Both the position numbers and the translations under genes were made by a program. From NCBI GenBank assembly GCA_964605775.1, contig CAZSDU010000001.1:248001-312000 (forward strand): 64,000 nt of DNA, given 5' to 3'. Positions 11,501-18,712 of the stretch are shown here, piece by piece (within the stretch, counting starts at the first letter, position 1; each line of letters opens with the position of its first letter). This stretch comes from CAZSDU01 sp964605775. GTDB taxonomy: Bacteria > Bacteroidota > Bacteroidia > Bacteroidales > FEN-979. The notes beneath the pieces are model-generated. The model was given only the letters and a program-made list of their open reading frames with translations, was not told the DNA's origin and made no database searches.

Positions 11501-12819
11501 AGGGCAACGGGACTTCTCTTCCCGGATTCATCCCTGAACCCGATGCGCTGGGAAATAACTGGTCGTCCAATGCACCCGGATTGGGATTTATTTTCGGCGA
11601 TCAGAAGGACATTCGGGGCAAAGCCATCGACAAGGGCTGGCTAACCCTGGATACCATGCTGAATACAGCCTATAGTAATAAGTTCAATGAAAAACTGGAC
11701 ATCAGCATTTCAGTTGAGCCTATCAAAGACCTGCGCATCGAAATTAATGCCACCCGCACTTATTCCCGAGCGCATCAGGAATATTTCCGGGCCAATGCAC
11801 AAGGGAATTTCCCAAGCGATCCATTATCTCCCATGGATATGGGAAGTTTCTCCATGTCCTATATCATCATCGGAACCTCTTTCGATAAAGAAAATGAATT
11901 CGGGCAATCGGTGACTTTCGAAAAAATGAAACAGATGCGACTTCAGATCGCCCAACGCTATGCTGCCATGAATCCGAATTACAATGGCCAGTTGGATTCG
12001 ACCGGCTTCCCCATGGGATACGGAATGACTAACCAGGAAGTGCTTAATACTGCTTTCATGGCTGCTTATACGGGCAGGGATCCTTCCAACATAAGCCTGA
12101 ACTGTTTCCCCAACATTCCCCTTCCAAACTGGAGAATTACGTATGATGGATTGTCCAAACTGAAAATATTTAAAAGTTTCCTGAGAACATTCACCCTTTC
12201 TCATGCTTACCTTTCAACCTATAACATCGGATCTTTTAATTCCAATATCCGCTTCCGTGAATTAGAAGGCTATCCTGTCGCCCTTGATAATGCCAATAAT
12301 TTTATCCCCAAAAATCAGATCACTGTCATTACCATAACCGAGCAATTCAGTCCTCTGATCAAGGCCGACCTCGGGTTTATCAACAGCCTTCTGGCCAGCC
12401 TCGAAATGCGCCGTTCACGGAATCTTTCTTTCAGTTTTGCCAATAATCAGTTGACCGAAATCACATCCAATGAGTTCATTGTCGGACTTGGATACCGTTT
12501 CAAGGGTATTCGTTTGAATTTTTCCGGACTTTTTGGCGGAGGGAATAAAACCAAAACCAGTTCAGACCTCAACCTTAAACTCGATTTCTCTCTAAGAAAA
12601 AACAAAACAGTGCTTCGTAAAATCGATCAGGATGTTAACCAGGTATCCGTTGGACAGCAGGTCATGACCCTGAATTTTTCAGCCGACTATAACCTGAGCC
12701 AGAAGTTCAACATTCGTTTTTATTTTGATAAAATCATCAACACCCCATATGTTTCCAACCAGTATCGCACATCGAATACAAAAGGCGGGATTGCGTTGCG
12801 TTTTACCCTTTCCCAGTAA
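5554..12819 (+). CDS. sprA: Type IX secretion outer-membrane translocon SprA (Sov)
   Basis: At 2421 residues this is by far the largest gene here, and the length matches the SprA/Sov family. It starts at GTG within the ruvA stop (GTGA), and a signal peptide spans about residues 1-35. Family-typical stretches include the N-terminal YYYTYKIGD region, long transmembrane beta-strand arrays, and a C-terminus ending in ALRFTLSQ. SprA forms the giant 36-strand barrel through which cargo with C-terminal sorting domains crosses the outer membrane, supporting gliding and secretion of hydrolases. No other T9SS core gene (porK-N, porV) is in the window, although a small PorT-like barrel is at 40297. Its place between ruvA and gcvH fits the arrangement I recall for other Bacteroidota. 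Confidence 0.95.
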   Translation: MKKLFSVRKFTAFVSCHFICLVLLFVLHISWTFGGVTGNYRHDSPFSPPPDTLRGDTVRLRYPFTEEDVFPGSGQENRIYLKNPSNLNTTVEYDPVTRQYYYTYKIGDITYRLPTTLTYEEYQDMDLQTMISNYWKERAEVASMDNARGLIPKIVIPGKVFETIFGNNTIDIRPQGSAEINFGIISNRRDDPMLNTRQRRQTNFDFDEKIQMNVIAKIGDKIEFKVNYNTEATFDFENKLKLKYEGKEDDIIQLIEAGDVNLPLSSTLIRGTESLFGIKTKLRFGRTTVTAIYSQQKSETKNITVQGNAQTTRFKIRADEYEENKHFFISQYFREHYKESLQKLPIINSSVNILKVEVWVTNIGAAITENRNIVAFMDLGENSPYNTRLFTGYPGRSLPNNSSNNLFQVIMPNPADTAKVRNINKVTDYLKGPPFFLVSGMDFEKIESARKLLPSEYSYNPKLGFISLNTGLNSDQTLAIAYQYQMVGDTVIYQVGEFSDQGINSPQGLIVKLLKSTSLNTKIPTWKLMMKNVYPLGAYQLQSNDFTLNILYSGNANGVPTAYLTEGRIKGIPLLRVLSLDNLNQQFNPPPDGMFDFIDNAATLGGTIQSSNGRVFFPVLEPFGQDLRDSIQDPELADKYCFDSLYTMTKTMARQYPDKNKFLLEGFYKASAGAEISLNALNVPAGSVHVTAGGVELQENVHYTVDYTLGRVRIINEGILNSGTPINISLESNEMFNIQTKRLMGAHIDYKINKDFNIGATVLNLNERPLTQKVNYGDEPMSNTIWGMTLSYRTQSRLLTRWIDALPLISTKAVSNIAVDAEFAHFIPGHSKAIGKTGTTYIDDFEGAKSTIDLKNIGTWFMASTPQGQNTYGLFPEGAAGTGLSYGYNRAKLAWYIIDPLFYDKNTSLVPPNVTPRELSNQYVRQIWETEVFPNKQPLNGVPVNLAVLNMAYYPSERGPYNYDVTPSNFSRGLNEDGTLAHPETRWGGIMRKIETTDFDATNIQYLEFWMMDPFVYDSTNSGELYFNLGDISEDILRDGRKSYENGLPTSALVTNVDTTIWGRVPTLQALVDAFDNDPASRPYQDVGYDGLRNVDELSFFDTTYVNKIRNAFGEGSVAYQNASKDPSSDDFHYFRGTDYDNAPEFSSVLERYKKYNGPEGNSPSSEQSPETYQTIATTLPNIEDINKDNTLSETERYYQYVVQLNRDQMKPGMNYITNVYRASDIPLADGTRGAVNWYQFKIPIRTPDKVVGSINDFTSIRFMRMFFKNFERPIVCRFATLELTRGEWRKYNYSLLTPGEYIPDDYQNQTSFDMATVSIEENGSKEPIPYVMPPGIQRETNWGSINMQQLNEQSMVLKTCNLVDGDARATYKTTEFDFRQFKRLKMFVHAEQSLRSQNLKYGDLTIFMRIGSDFTENFYEYEIPLSFTPWGTKSDNPEAIWPESNAFDISLDRLVEVKYNRYVAMRQPGSTLSESMPYAEYDGKNRITVVGSPTISDVKAIMIGIRNPKKSAQSQDDDGQSKCAEIWVDELRLSDFNKQGGWAATARIAADLADLGRIQLSGSYYSAGFGTLEQKQTQRLMESVTNVGVDLDLELGKFFPEKAGVKIPVHFDYSLVKNTPKYDPLNPDIYLSDVLDSYDTKAQRDSIKGITESYTQRKNFNLMNVRKERTSDKKPQIYDIENFNISYSYSEIFHRDVDVEYDLQKRYTGALGYNFTVKPKNVTPFAKSKFLSKSKAFALIKDFNFYYLPRAFTFRTNMNREFNQRKFRNKSTGIVPMETFYFKRWDWSRLYDLKYDFSKSLKVSLNANANAFINEPPGQIDRSNRSQVWDEIFSFGTMSNYTQQFNVTWDIPVAKIPMLDFITLTAGYQANFRWNASPISIQSQFANTIENSSNKVLNGGLNLVTLYNKVPYLKKINTSSQAANIRGNQPSSPKNTPQVKDPKNKQDSLKDKKPKINIGKILLDGTLRFLMGIRTAKFSYTQGNGTSLPGFIPEPDALGNNWSSNAPGLGFIFGDQKDIRGKAIDKGWLTLDTMLNTAYSNKFNEKLDISISVEPIKDLRIEINATRTYSRAHQEYFRANAQGNFPSDPLSPMDMGSFSMSYIIIGTSFDKENEFGQSVTFEKMKQMRLQIAQRYAAMNPNYNGQLDSTGFPMGYGMTNQEVLNTAFMAAYTGRDPSNISLNCFPNIPLPNWRITYDGLSKLKIFKSFLRTFTLSHAYLSTYNIGSFNSNIRFRELEGYPVALDNANNFIPKNQITVITITEQFSPLIKADLGFINSLLASLEMRRSRNLSFSFANNQLTEITSNEFIVGLGYRFKGIRLNFSGLFGGGNKTKTSSDLNLKLDFSLRKNKTVLRKIDQDVNQVSVGQQVMTLNFSADYNLSQKFNIRFYFDKIINTPYVSNQYRTSNTKGGIALRFTLSQ

Positions 12820-12900
12820 TATCGAACTTCAATTTTTCAATAGCATCATTCCATAAGAAAAAAAGATGTATTTTTACCAAAACAATTTAACAATCATTTT

Positions 12901-13281
12901 ATGAACGTTCCGGAAAATCTCAGGTACACTAAAGACCATGAATGGCTGAAAGTCGAAGGTGATCATGCCTATGTTGGCATCACAGATTTTGCCCAGCATG
13001 AATTGGGCGATATTGTTTTTATTGAAGTAGAAACAGTGGGTGAAATTCTTGAAAGACAGGAATCATTCGGAACCATAGAGGCAGTCAAAACGGTTTCAGA
13101 CATGTTTATGCCAGTAGGTGGTGAAATTCTCGAATTCAACGAAGAACTTACCGCTAAACCTGAAATTATCAATCAGGATCCTTATGAAAAAGGCTGGGTG
13201 ATCAAGATCAAAATGAACCATCCTGAAGAAGTTTCCGAACTCTTGGATCCTGCCCAGTATAAAGCACAGATTCAGGATTGA
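12901..13281 (+). CDS. gcvH: Glycine cleavage system H protein
   Basis: The 126-residue protein matches GcvH along its whole length. It begins NVPENLRYTKDHEWL, and the lipoylation lysine is K63 within GTIEAVKTVSDM. The H protein carries the aminomethyl group on its lipoyl arm between the P, T and L proteins in the cytoplasm. The other glycine cleavage genes are not in the window. It lies 81 bases after sprA. Confidence 0.96.
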   Translation: MNVPENLRYTKDHEWLKVEGDHAYVGITDFAQHELGDIVFIEVETVGEILERQESFGTIEAVKTVSDMFMPVGGEILEFNEELTAKPEIINQDPYEKGWVIKIKMNHPEEVSELLDPAQYKAQIQD

Positions 13282-13302
13282 CAAAGCTGAATCATCCTTA
13301 GC

Positions 13303-13713
13303 GTGCAACGGTTAACAATATTTCTGCAGAATAACTACCCGGCTATTCTTTGGGGGTTGGGTATTTTCCTGCTGACCAGTTTACCCGGGGGCATGCTCCC
13401 TGATATTCCAAAGTTTGTCGATCTTTTCCAACCCGATAAATTAGTCCATGTTTTCATTTTCCTGGTTTTCGTTTTTCTTTTACTCCGGGGATTTACCCGG
13501 GATGGAAATCCGGACATTATCCGTCAGCACGCGCTGGTCATTGGTCTGACCATTGCGGTTTCCATTAGTGGAATTACCGAAATCATACAGGCTTATCTGG
13601 TTCCCATGCGGGTGGCATCTCCCTATGATTTTATCGCCAATGTCATGGGCTGCCTTATGGGATGGGGAATCTATGCTTTTTATAAAAAAAAGCAATTAAA
13701 CATGAGGAATTAA
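13303..13713 (+). CDS. VanZ-like membrane protein
   Basis: The 136-residue protein has four predicted membrane segments: AILWGLGIFLLTSLPGG, LVHVFIFLVFVFLLLRGF, LVIGLTIAVSISGITEIIQAY, and FIANVMGCLMGWGIYAFY. The polar pattern of the VanZ family is present (DKLVHVFIF; TEIIQAYLVPMRVASPYDFIAN). It starts at GTG, with no nearby ATG in frame. Function is unknown for most members; the founder gives low-level teicoplanin resistance. The stop overlaps the convergent uvrC stop, both using the palindrome TTAA. Confidence 0.8.
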   Translation: MQRLTIFLQNNYPAILWGLGIFLLTSLPGGMLPDIPKFVDLFQPDKLVHVFIFLVFVFLLLRGFTRDGNPDIIRQHALVIGLTIAVSISGITEIIQAYLVPMRVASPYDFIANVMGCLMGWGIYAFYKKKQLNMRN

Positions 13714-15524
13714 GAATGGAAAAAATCGTAAAGCATTTTTCCTTTTGATTTTCCGATTGTCTCCTCTAAAGATTCACGAGAAGCAAGCTTAATATTTTTC
13801 ACCGATTTGAACTTCCAGAGTAATTTCTGGTTGATGGAATAACCGATACCGGGAATTCCCATGAGTTGCGGCGACATGGCAGCTTTCTCCCGGCGGCGGC
13901 GATGATGGGTAATCCCGAAGCGGTGGGACTCATCCCGCATCTGCTGAATAATCCTGAGGGTTTCTGATTTCTTATCGAGATATAATGGAAGAGGATCATT
14001 AGGGTAATAAATCTCTTCCAGTTTCTTTGCAATACCGATAATGGTCATTTTACCATTCAACTGAAGTTTCTCCAGGCTTCTGAGGGCAGCATTGAGCTGC
14101 CCCTTTCCCCCATCCACCACAATGAGCTGAGGCAAAGGCTTTTTTTCTTCCTTCAAACGTTTGTAACGGCGGTAAATGATCTCTTCCATGGAAGCAAAAT
14201 CATCCGGACCTTCCACGGTTTTAATGTTGTAATGACGGTACTCGCTTTTATCGGGTCTGGCATGTTTAAAACAAACCATAGCAGCAACCGGATGGCTTCC
14301 CTGGATGTTTGAATTATCAAAACATTCTATATGAACCGGCAATTCCGTCATGCGGAGATCCTTCATCATGGTTTCCAGTATCCTTCGGCTTCGGTGTTCG
14401 GGATCCACGATTTCTTTCTGTTTTTCTTTTTCCGTCTGATAATATTTCACATTACGCTGAGAAAGATCCAGTAGCTTTTTTTTATCGCCTATTTTAGGAA
14501 CGGTAAGCGTGACTCCAGGAAATGGGTAATCCAACGATAAAGGCAGGATGATTTCGGGGGATGCGCTCTCAAACCTTTGCCTGATTTCGGTAATGGCCAG
14601 GGCAAGAAGTTCCTGTGGGCTTTCATCAAGTTTTTTGTGAAGTTCGATGGTGTGAACCTGGATGATCGCGCCATTCATCACTTTCATAAAGTTCACGTAA
14701 GCCGATAAGCCTTCAGCAGCAATGGAAAACACATCGACATCATGGATGGAAGGATTCACAACTGTTGATTTGCTTTGATATTTTTCAACCAGCAAAAGTT
14801 TTTCTTTTATATAATGTGCCTTTTCGAATTCAAGCCTGTCTGCATACTCCATCATCAACTCGCGCAGTTGCCTTGCGACCATGCTGATATTACCCCTGAT
14901 AACCTCTTTTATAGCCAAAATGGAATGATCATAATCCTCGGCCGATTGCAAGCCCTCACAAGGACCTTTACAATTGCCGATATGATATTCGAGACATACC
15001 CTGAATCTTCCTGACTGGATGTTCTTTGTGCTCAGATGCAGGGAGCAATTACGCAGGGGATATAACTGACGGCAGAGCTCGAGCAAAGTGTTCATTAATC
15101 TTACATTGGCATAAGGGCCAAAATAATCCGATCCGTCGCGAATCATATTCCGGGTAGAGAAAATTCTTGGGAAGGTCTCATTTTTTATACAGATCCAGGG
15201 AAAGGTCTTATCATCCTTTAGGGCTACATTGTAATGAGGCTGATATTTCTTGATCAGGTTGTTCTCCAGCAGTAAAGCGTCCTGTTCCGTTTCCACGACA
15301 ATATATTTGATATCCGCGATCTTCCTGACCAGCATCTGAACTTTTCCACTGATGGAATTGATTTTTGCAAAATAGGAGCTGACGCGTTTTTTCAGATCCT
15401 TGGCTTTCCCGACATAAATGATCCTGTTCTTATCATCATAATACTGATAGACCCCCGGTTTGTGGGGTAGGTTCCTGACAATCGGCTCCAGTTGAGAGAA
15501 ATATTTATTCAGTGCATGGGCCAC
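13710..15524 (-). CDS. uvrC: UvrABC excinuclease subunit C
   Basis: The 604-residue length is typical. The N-terminal GIY-YIG nuclease domain (about residues 20-95) contains KPGVYQYYDDKNRIIYVGKA. A Cys-rich stretch follows around residues 150-200, then a UVR motif (LEFEKAHYIKEKL). The RNase H-like C-terminal nuclease includes IECFDNSNIQGSHPVAAMV and LIVVDGGKGQLNAA. A helix-hairpin-helix ends the protein (MGIPGIGYSINQKLL). UvrC cuts on both sides of a lesion in nucleotide excision repair. Its first codons overlap the end of the upstream flavodoxin gene by 20 bases, so the pair is probably cotranscribed. Confidence 0.96.
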   Translation of the reverse strand: MAHALNKYFSQLEPIVRNLPHKPGVYQYYDDKNRIIYVGKAKDLKKRVSSYFAKINSISGKVQMLVRKIADIKYIVVETEQDALLLENNLIKKYQPHYNVALKDDKTFPWICIKNETFPRIFSTRNMIRDGSDYFGPYANVRLMNTLLELCRQLYPLRNCSLHLSTKNIQSGRFRVCLEYHIGNCKGPCEGLQSAEDYDHSILAIKEVIRGNISMVARQLRELMMEYADRLEFEKAHYIKEKLLLVEKYQSKSTVVNPSIHDVDVFSIAAEGLSAYVNFMKVMNGAIIQVHTIELHKKLDESPQELLALAITEIRQRFESASPEIILPLSLDYPFPGVTLTVPKIGDKKKLLDLSQRNVKYYQTEKEKQKEIVDPEHRSRRILETMMKDLRMTELPVHIECFDNSNIQGSHPVAAMVCFKHARPDKSEYRHYNIKTVEGPDDFASMEEIIYRRYKRLKEEKKPLPQLIVVDGGKGQLNAALRSLEKLQLNGKMTIIGIAKKLEEIYYPNDPLPLYLDKKSETLRIIQQMRDESHRFGITHHRRRREKAAMSPQLMGIPGIGYSINQKLLWKFKSVKNIKLASRESLEETIGKSKGKMLYDFFHS

Positions 15525-16050
15525 GCTGATATCCTTGGATTATGCTTTCACAAAATTCAACAGCGTCTTTCACATCTTTTTCATCCGGATGCCCGAGGGT
15601 TTCTTCACGCAAACCGGCAAATTTTTCCAGCATGGGAATTCCGCTTGAGGCAAGCATTTTTGCAGCCGCTGCACTGAGTTCTCCCCGGCAATGGAAGAAC
15701 CCTGCCATCTCTGCATTTCCTGCTGCCTCCCTGCATTTCTGAAGAATCCCGTTCAACATCTTTCTCATCTCAGGATCATCGCTAAGCGGATCCATGGCAT
15801 GGGTCACAAATAGAGCGACAGCATGCTTTTCTGTCAGACGGGAAAGGAAATGGCGGGCTTGTTTTGCCGGACCGAATTGCCAGACCGGAAATCCTGCAAA
15901 AATCAAATCAAAATCAATTGGATCATCCACCTCATCCATTCTTATCAACATCTTTTGACAAGGAGCAACCTGAAACATCGCCTCGGCAATTTTTTTGGTA
16001 TTTCCTGATTGCGAGAAATAAGTAATGAGTATTTTCAAGGGGTTTTCCAT
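15505..16050 (-). CDS. Flavodoxin-like protein
   Basis: The 181-residue cytoplasmic protein begins with a short beta strand and the FMN phosphate-binding loop SQSGNT (ILITYFSQSGNTKKIAEAM). LIFAGFPVWQFGPAK fits the second flavin-binding loop of flavodoxin and flavodoxin/NAD(P)H-oxidoreductase folds. It may act as an electron carrier or flavin reductase; the partner is not visible. It overlaps uvrC by 20 bases. A -7 box ends only 4 bases before its ATG. Confidence 0.75.
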   Translation of the reverse strand: MENPLKILITYFSQSGNTKKIAEAMFQVAPCQKMLIRMDEVDDPIDFDLIFAGFPVWQFGPAKQARHFLSRLTEKHAVALFVTHAMDPLSDDPEMRKMLNGILQKCREAAGNAEMAGFFHCRGELSAAAAKMLASSGIPMLEKFAGLREETLGHPDEKDVKDAVEFCESIIQGYQRGPCTE

Positions 16051-16054
16051 CCCT

Positions 16055-16062
16055 CAAAAATA
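16055..16062 (-). promoter_or_regulatory. -7 box TATTTTTG very close to the flavodoxin start
   Basis: Minus-strand TAnnTTTG match. Only four bases (AGGG) separate it from the ATG at 16050, so the transcript would be leaderless or nearly so. Confidence 0.45.
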
Positions 16063-16096
16063 GAAAAATTACCGGTTTATTGGTTTTCCTCCTGAA

Positions 16097-17248
16097 TTAT
16101 TCTTTCTGCCTAACCAGTGAATGGTATATCCCCAGCAACTTTTCAAAGGAATGCTCAATCCGGTAATGGGATGACTTCCCGAGATATGCACTTTTTTCTT
16201 TTCGGAGCTCCTCAGGATGTTCTATCCAGTAGTCAATCCTCTTTGACAGCACATCGATGTCATTGCCTGGAAAAAGAAAGCGTTCATCCAATGCAAATTG
16301 CGAGGTAGCACTTTTTTCGCTTTGGGCAATCAATACTGGAAGTCCGCATCCCATGGCCTCCAGAACGGTCATACACTCCACTTCTATCGTGGCAGCATGA
16401 ATGTATAAATCGGCCAGGTTGTAATAATAAACCAATTCTTCCGGTGTCAAACAAAGGAAAACCGGAGGATTGGGCAAGGCTGATCCAAGATGCTGAAGTT
16501 TTTCTTTTATCGGACCTTCGCCAATAATATGAAGGCAAATCCTTTCACCATGCTTCGACCCTTTGATCGCCTGGATAATGGTATCATGATGTTTCTCAGG
16601 TGCCAGTCTGCCCACGGTAAGAATGATGAATTGACCTTTCAGGGAATCTGGCCTTTCCACCATCCGTGGTTGAAATATCGGTAAAAATCCATTTGAAATG
16701 ATGGTGGTAGATGATTTTAAGCCATGACGTTTTAATTCCTCCTCAGCAAAAATGCTGGGACAAATCACCCTATCCGCTTTGTTGTAAATTGTTTTCATCC
16801 AAATCTGATAGCAATACCGGATAAAACCCTGGGAATGAATGCCGGCATTGATGGCTAAATGCTCCGCCTGTATGTGAAAGGTGGCAACAATCGGTTTTTT
16901 CAGTTTTCCAGCCATTCGCACTGCCTCTATCCCGAGCAGAAAGGGAAATTGAATGTGAACAATATCACAATCCCTGATGACTTTTTTCAATATCCTTCGG
17001 GACGGTAAAGCCAGGGGCGCCTGCATCCTTTTCATGATCCGTCTTACACCAATGGGATAGAAACGAGGAAAGATAATTTTTCCAGGCGCAGCCATACCGG
17101 TAGTCAATATGGATACATCATGATGATGAAGCCGGAGGAGATCGACAAAACGTCTTGTGGAAATTGTTGCCCCATTCTTACTGTCATCGTAAGAATCGAT
17201 CACCATAAGAATGCACAAAGGCTTTTGGGAGAAGACGGTGTCGATCAT
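16097..17248 (-). CDS. Glycosyltransferase family 4 (GT-B fold), paralogue of the 26239 gene
   Basis: The 383-residue protein has the GT-B two-domain layout. The N-terminal part begins with LMVIDSYDDSKNGATISTRRF, and a DIVHIQFPFL strand follows. The C-terminal donor domain holds LTVGRLAPEKHHDTII and the E-x7-E motif EVECMTVLEAMGCGLP. It shares the patterns IDSYxD, QFPFL, QFALDERF and IDYWxE with the enzyme at 26239, so they are close paralogues. Family members transfer hexoses from nucleotide sugars to lipids or polysaccharides at the inner membrane face. Acceptor and sugar cannot be told from sequence. It starts 10 bases after the DUF2846 gene on the same strand. Confidence 0.85.
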   Translation of the reverse strand: MIDTVFSQKPLCILMVIDSYDDSKNGATISTRRFVDLLRLHHHDVSILTTGMAAPGKIIFPRFYPIGVRRIMKRMQAPLALPSRRILKKVIRDCDIVHIQFPFLLGIEAVRMAGKLKKPIVATFHIQAEHLAINAGIHSQGFIRYCYQIWMKTIYNKADRVICPSIFAEEELKRHGLKSSTTIISNGFLPIFQPRMVERPDSLKGQFIILTVGRLAPEKHHDTIIQAIKGSKHGERICLHIIGEGPIKEKLQHLGSALPNPPVFLCLTPEELVYYYNLADLYIHAATIEVECMTVLEAMGCGLPVLIAQSEKSATSQFALDERFLFPGNDIDVLSKRIDYWIEHPEELRKEKSAYLGKSSHYRIEHSFEKLLGIYHSLVRQKE

Positions 17249-17258
17249 CTTCGGAAAA

Positions 17259-17714
17259 TCAGAAACAATCCTTTAGCAACTTGCATTTCCGGATCTCATT
17301 TTTCCCTTGATCAACAGAAACCTCTTCCAGGTATGGCCGTCCGACCCAGGTGCCTGTCCGGATAGTTCCTTTGATAAAATAAGTAAGTCCGGGTTTTACG
17401 TCTATCATGACAGCAGATTGTTCCTTAGCCACCTCAGCGGAGACTTTCAAAATACCGGGTTGTGCAAAATAAACCATATAGCTGCCATTATAAAGATGTA
17501 TCGGGCAGATGGCGGTATCATTTGCCTTGACGGTATAATGAACGGCGCTGCCTCTGAAAGCAGAGGGTCTGAAAACATAAACCAAAGCCTTGCCTTCAGG
17601 AATAGCATTGACTTCCTCAAAGATAGTGGTGAGGTATTTCCCCTGAGAAAACACCATAAGCGGAAGGATGAGAATCAACGAGAAACAAATGAAAAATACT
17701 TTTTTACTTTTCAT
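17259..17714 (-). CDS. Exported DUF2846-like small protein
   Basis: The 151-residue protein has a signal peptide ending in VFSQ (about residue 24). The remainder is a single beta domain with the DUF2846 pattern: ALVYVFRPSAFRGSAVHYTV, then NGSYMVYFAQPG and VDVKPGLTYFIKG-like strands. No function is established for the domain. It probably sits in the periplasm or on a membrane surface. The GT4 gene follows 10 bases downstream. Confidence 0.65.
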   Translation of the reverse strand: MKSKKVFFICFSLILILPLMVFSQGKYLTTIFEEVNAIPEGKALVYVFRPSAFRGSAVHYTVKANDTAICPIHLYNGSYMVYFAQPGILKVSAEVAKEQSAVMIDVKPGLTYFIKGTIRTGTWVGRPYLEEVSVDQGKNEIRKCKLLKDCF

Positions 17715-17747
17715 AATACAAAGTTTAAGTGAATTTTAAAGATAGTA

Positions 17748-18569
17748 CTAATCAGATTTTATAAGTCCTAATAAACGGAATGTTTCCATGGTAATCGTTT
17801 TCCTTGCCAACGCAAAATCGCTGATCATTTTCTGATCCTTTGGTTCTATCAGGGTGGCGACAAAATAAACCTTTTCTCCAATCTGCAGAATCCCAACGAA
17901 CCATCCGTAATTATTCCCATTGCGTATGGACCAGCCGGTCTTGCCACTGAGCATATATTCAGGTTTTTCTTCAATGACCATGATGGATTTTACCGATTTC
18001 ATCACTTCGGGAGAGAACGAGAATTCTTCTTCATAAAACCTTTGTAAAAAATCCACTTGCTGTCTGGGGGTGATCCTGGAATCCCCTTCAAGCCAGAAGC
18101 GGTCGATGTTCTCAGCGTGAACATCCATGTTGCCAAAACGTATCAGATCCAGGTATCTTTTCATCCTAACCGGATTAATTTTTACTGCCAATTCCTGAAA
18201 ACAAGGAACGCAGGAAAGACGGAAAGCTTCGCGAAGGGTCATGTCTTTATTCCAGTAAGAAAAACTCCGGGCTTTCCCATCCCATTTAAAAATATAACCG
18301 GTGTCAATGACTCCCGTTTGAAGACCGATCAAGGCATTGGGAATTTTAAAAGTGGATGCAGGAAGATAACCGCTATCCCAGACAGCCGGTTGATAGCCCA
18401 GCAATTCATTTTTTTCCCGGTCAACAATCAGGATACTGCCTTTCATCCCATGTTTTTCAAAAAGAGATCGGATTCCTGTGATTTCACGGATAAGCGGTTT
18501 TTCCTGAGCAATTATCTTTCCGGAAAATATAAAAATCTGCAGAAAGATCAAACTGAATATTTTAATCAT
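17748..18569 (-). CDS. Class D (OXA-type) beta-lactamase
   Basis: The 273-residue protein carries a signal peptide (about residues 1-22). The serine beta-lactamase motifs are in class D form. STFK at 72-75 holds the nucleophile S72 and K75, which is carbamylated in the family. SCV at 119-121 is the SxV motif. FGN at 145-147 replaces the usual YGN. KTGW at 210-213 is the K[ST]G motif, followed by the GNNYGWFVG strand. These enzymes hydrolyse penicillins and sometimes cephalosporins or carbapenems in the periplasm; the spectrum cannot be read from the sequence. It stands as a single gene with its own promoter and with no mobile element nearby, so it looks chromosomal. The related BlaR1/MecR1 sensor domain is less likely, as there is no membrane segment. 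Confidence 0.92.
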   Translation of the reverse strand: MIKIFSLIFLQIFIFSGKIIAQEKPLIREITGIRSLFEKHGMKGSILIVDREKNELLGYQPAVWDSGYLPASTFKIPNALIGLQTGVIDTGYIFKWDGKARSFSYWNKDMTLREAFRLSCVPCFQELAVKINPVRMKRYLDLIRFGNMDVHAENIDRFWLEGDSRITPRQQVDFLQRFYEEEFSFSPEVMKSVKSIMVIEEKPEYMLSGKTGWSIRNGNNYGWFVGILQIGEKVYFVATLIEPKDQKMISDFALARKTITMETFRLLGLIKSD

Positions 18570-18593
18570 GATTTTTTCTTCTTGTACTACCTA

Positions 18594-18601
18594 CAAAGAT
18601 A
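18594..18601 (-). promoter_or_regulatory. -7 box TATCTTTG for the beta-lactamase gene
   Basis: Exact TAnnTTTG on the minus strand, 24 bases before the ATG at 18569. The -33 TTG is not obvious. Confidence 0.5.
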
Positions 18602-18656
18602 AAAACAAACTGATCAATATATGTAATGTCTTTATTTTTATCTTTTATTTTATACC

Positions 18657-18684
18657 TTGTATTTTGATATTATTGGTAATTTTG
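18657..18684 (+). promoter_or_regulatory. Promoter of the ferredoxin-nitroreductase gene
   Basis: TTG at 18657-18659 and TAATTTTG at 18677-18684 are 20 bases apart start to start, as expected for the Bacteroidota -33/-7 promoter. Confidence 0.6.
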
Positions 18685-18712
18685 ATCAATTTCATTCTAA
18701 ATCGGATTGATC

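Noticed and set aside
18057..18602. 181-codon plus-strand frame across the beta-lactamase gene
   Set aside because: Antisense shadow; the minus strand holds all class D motifs.
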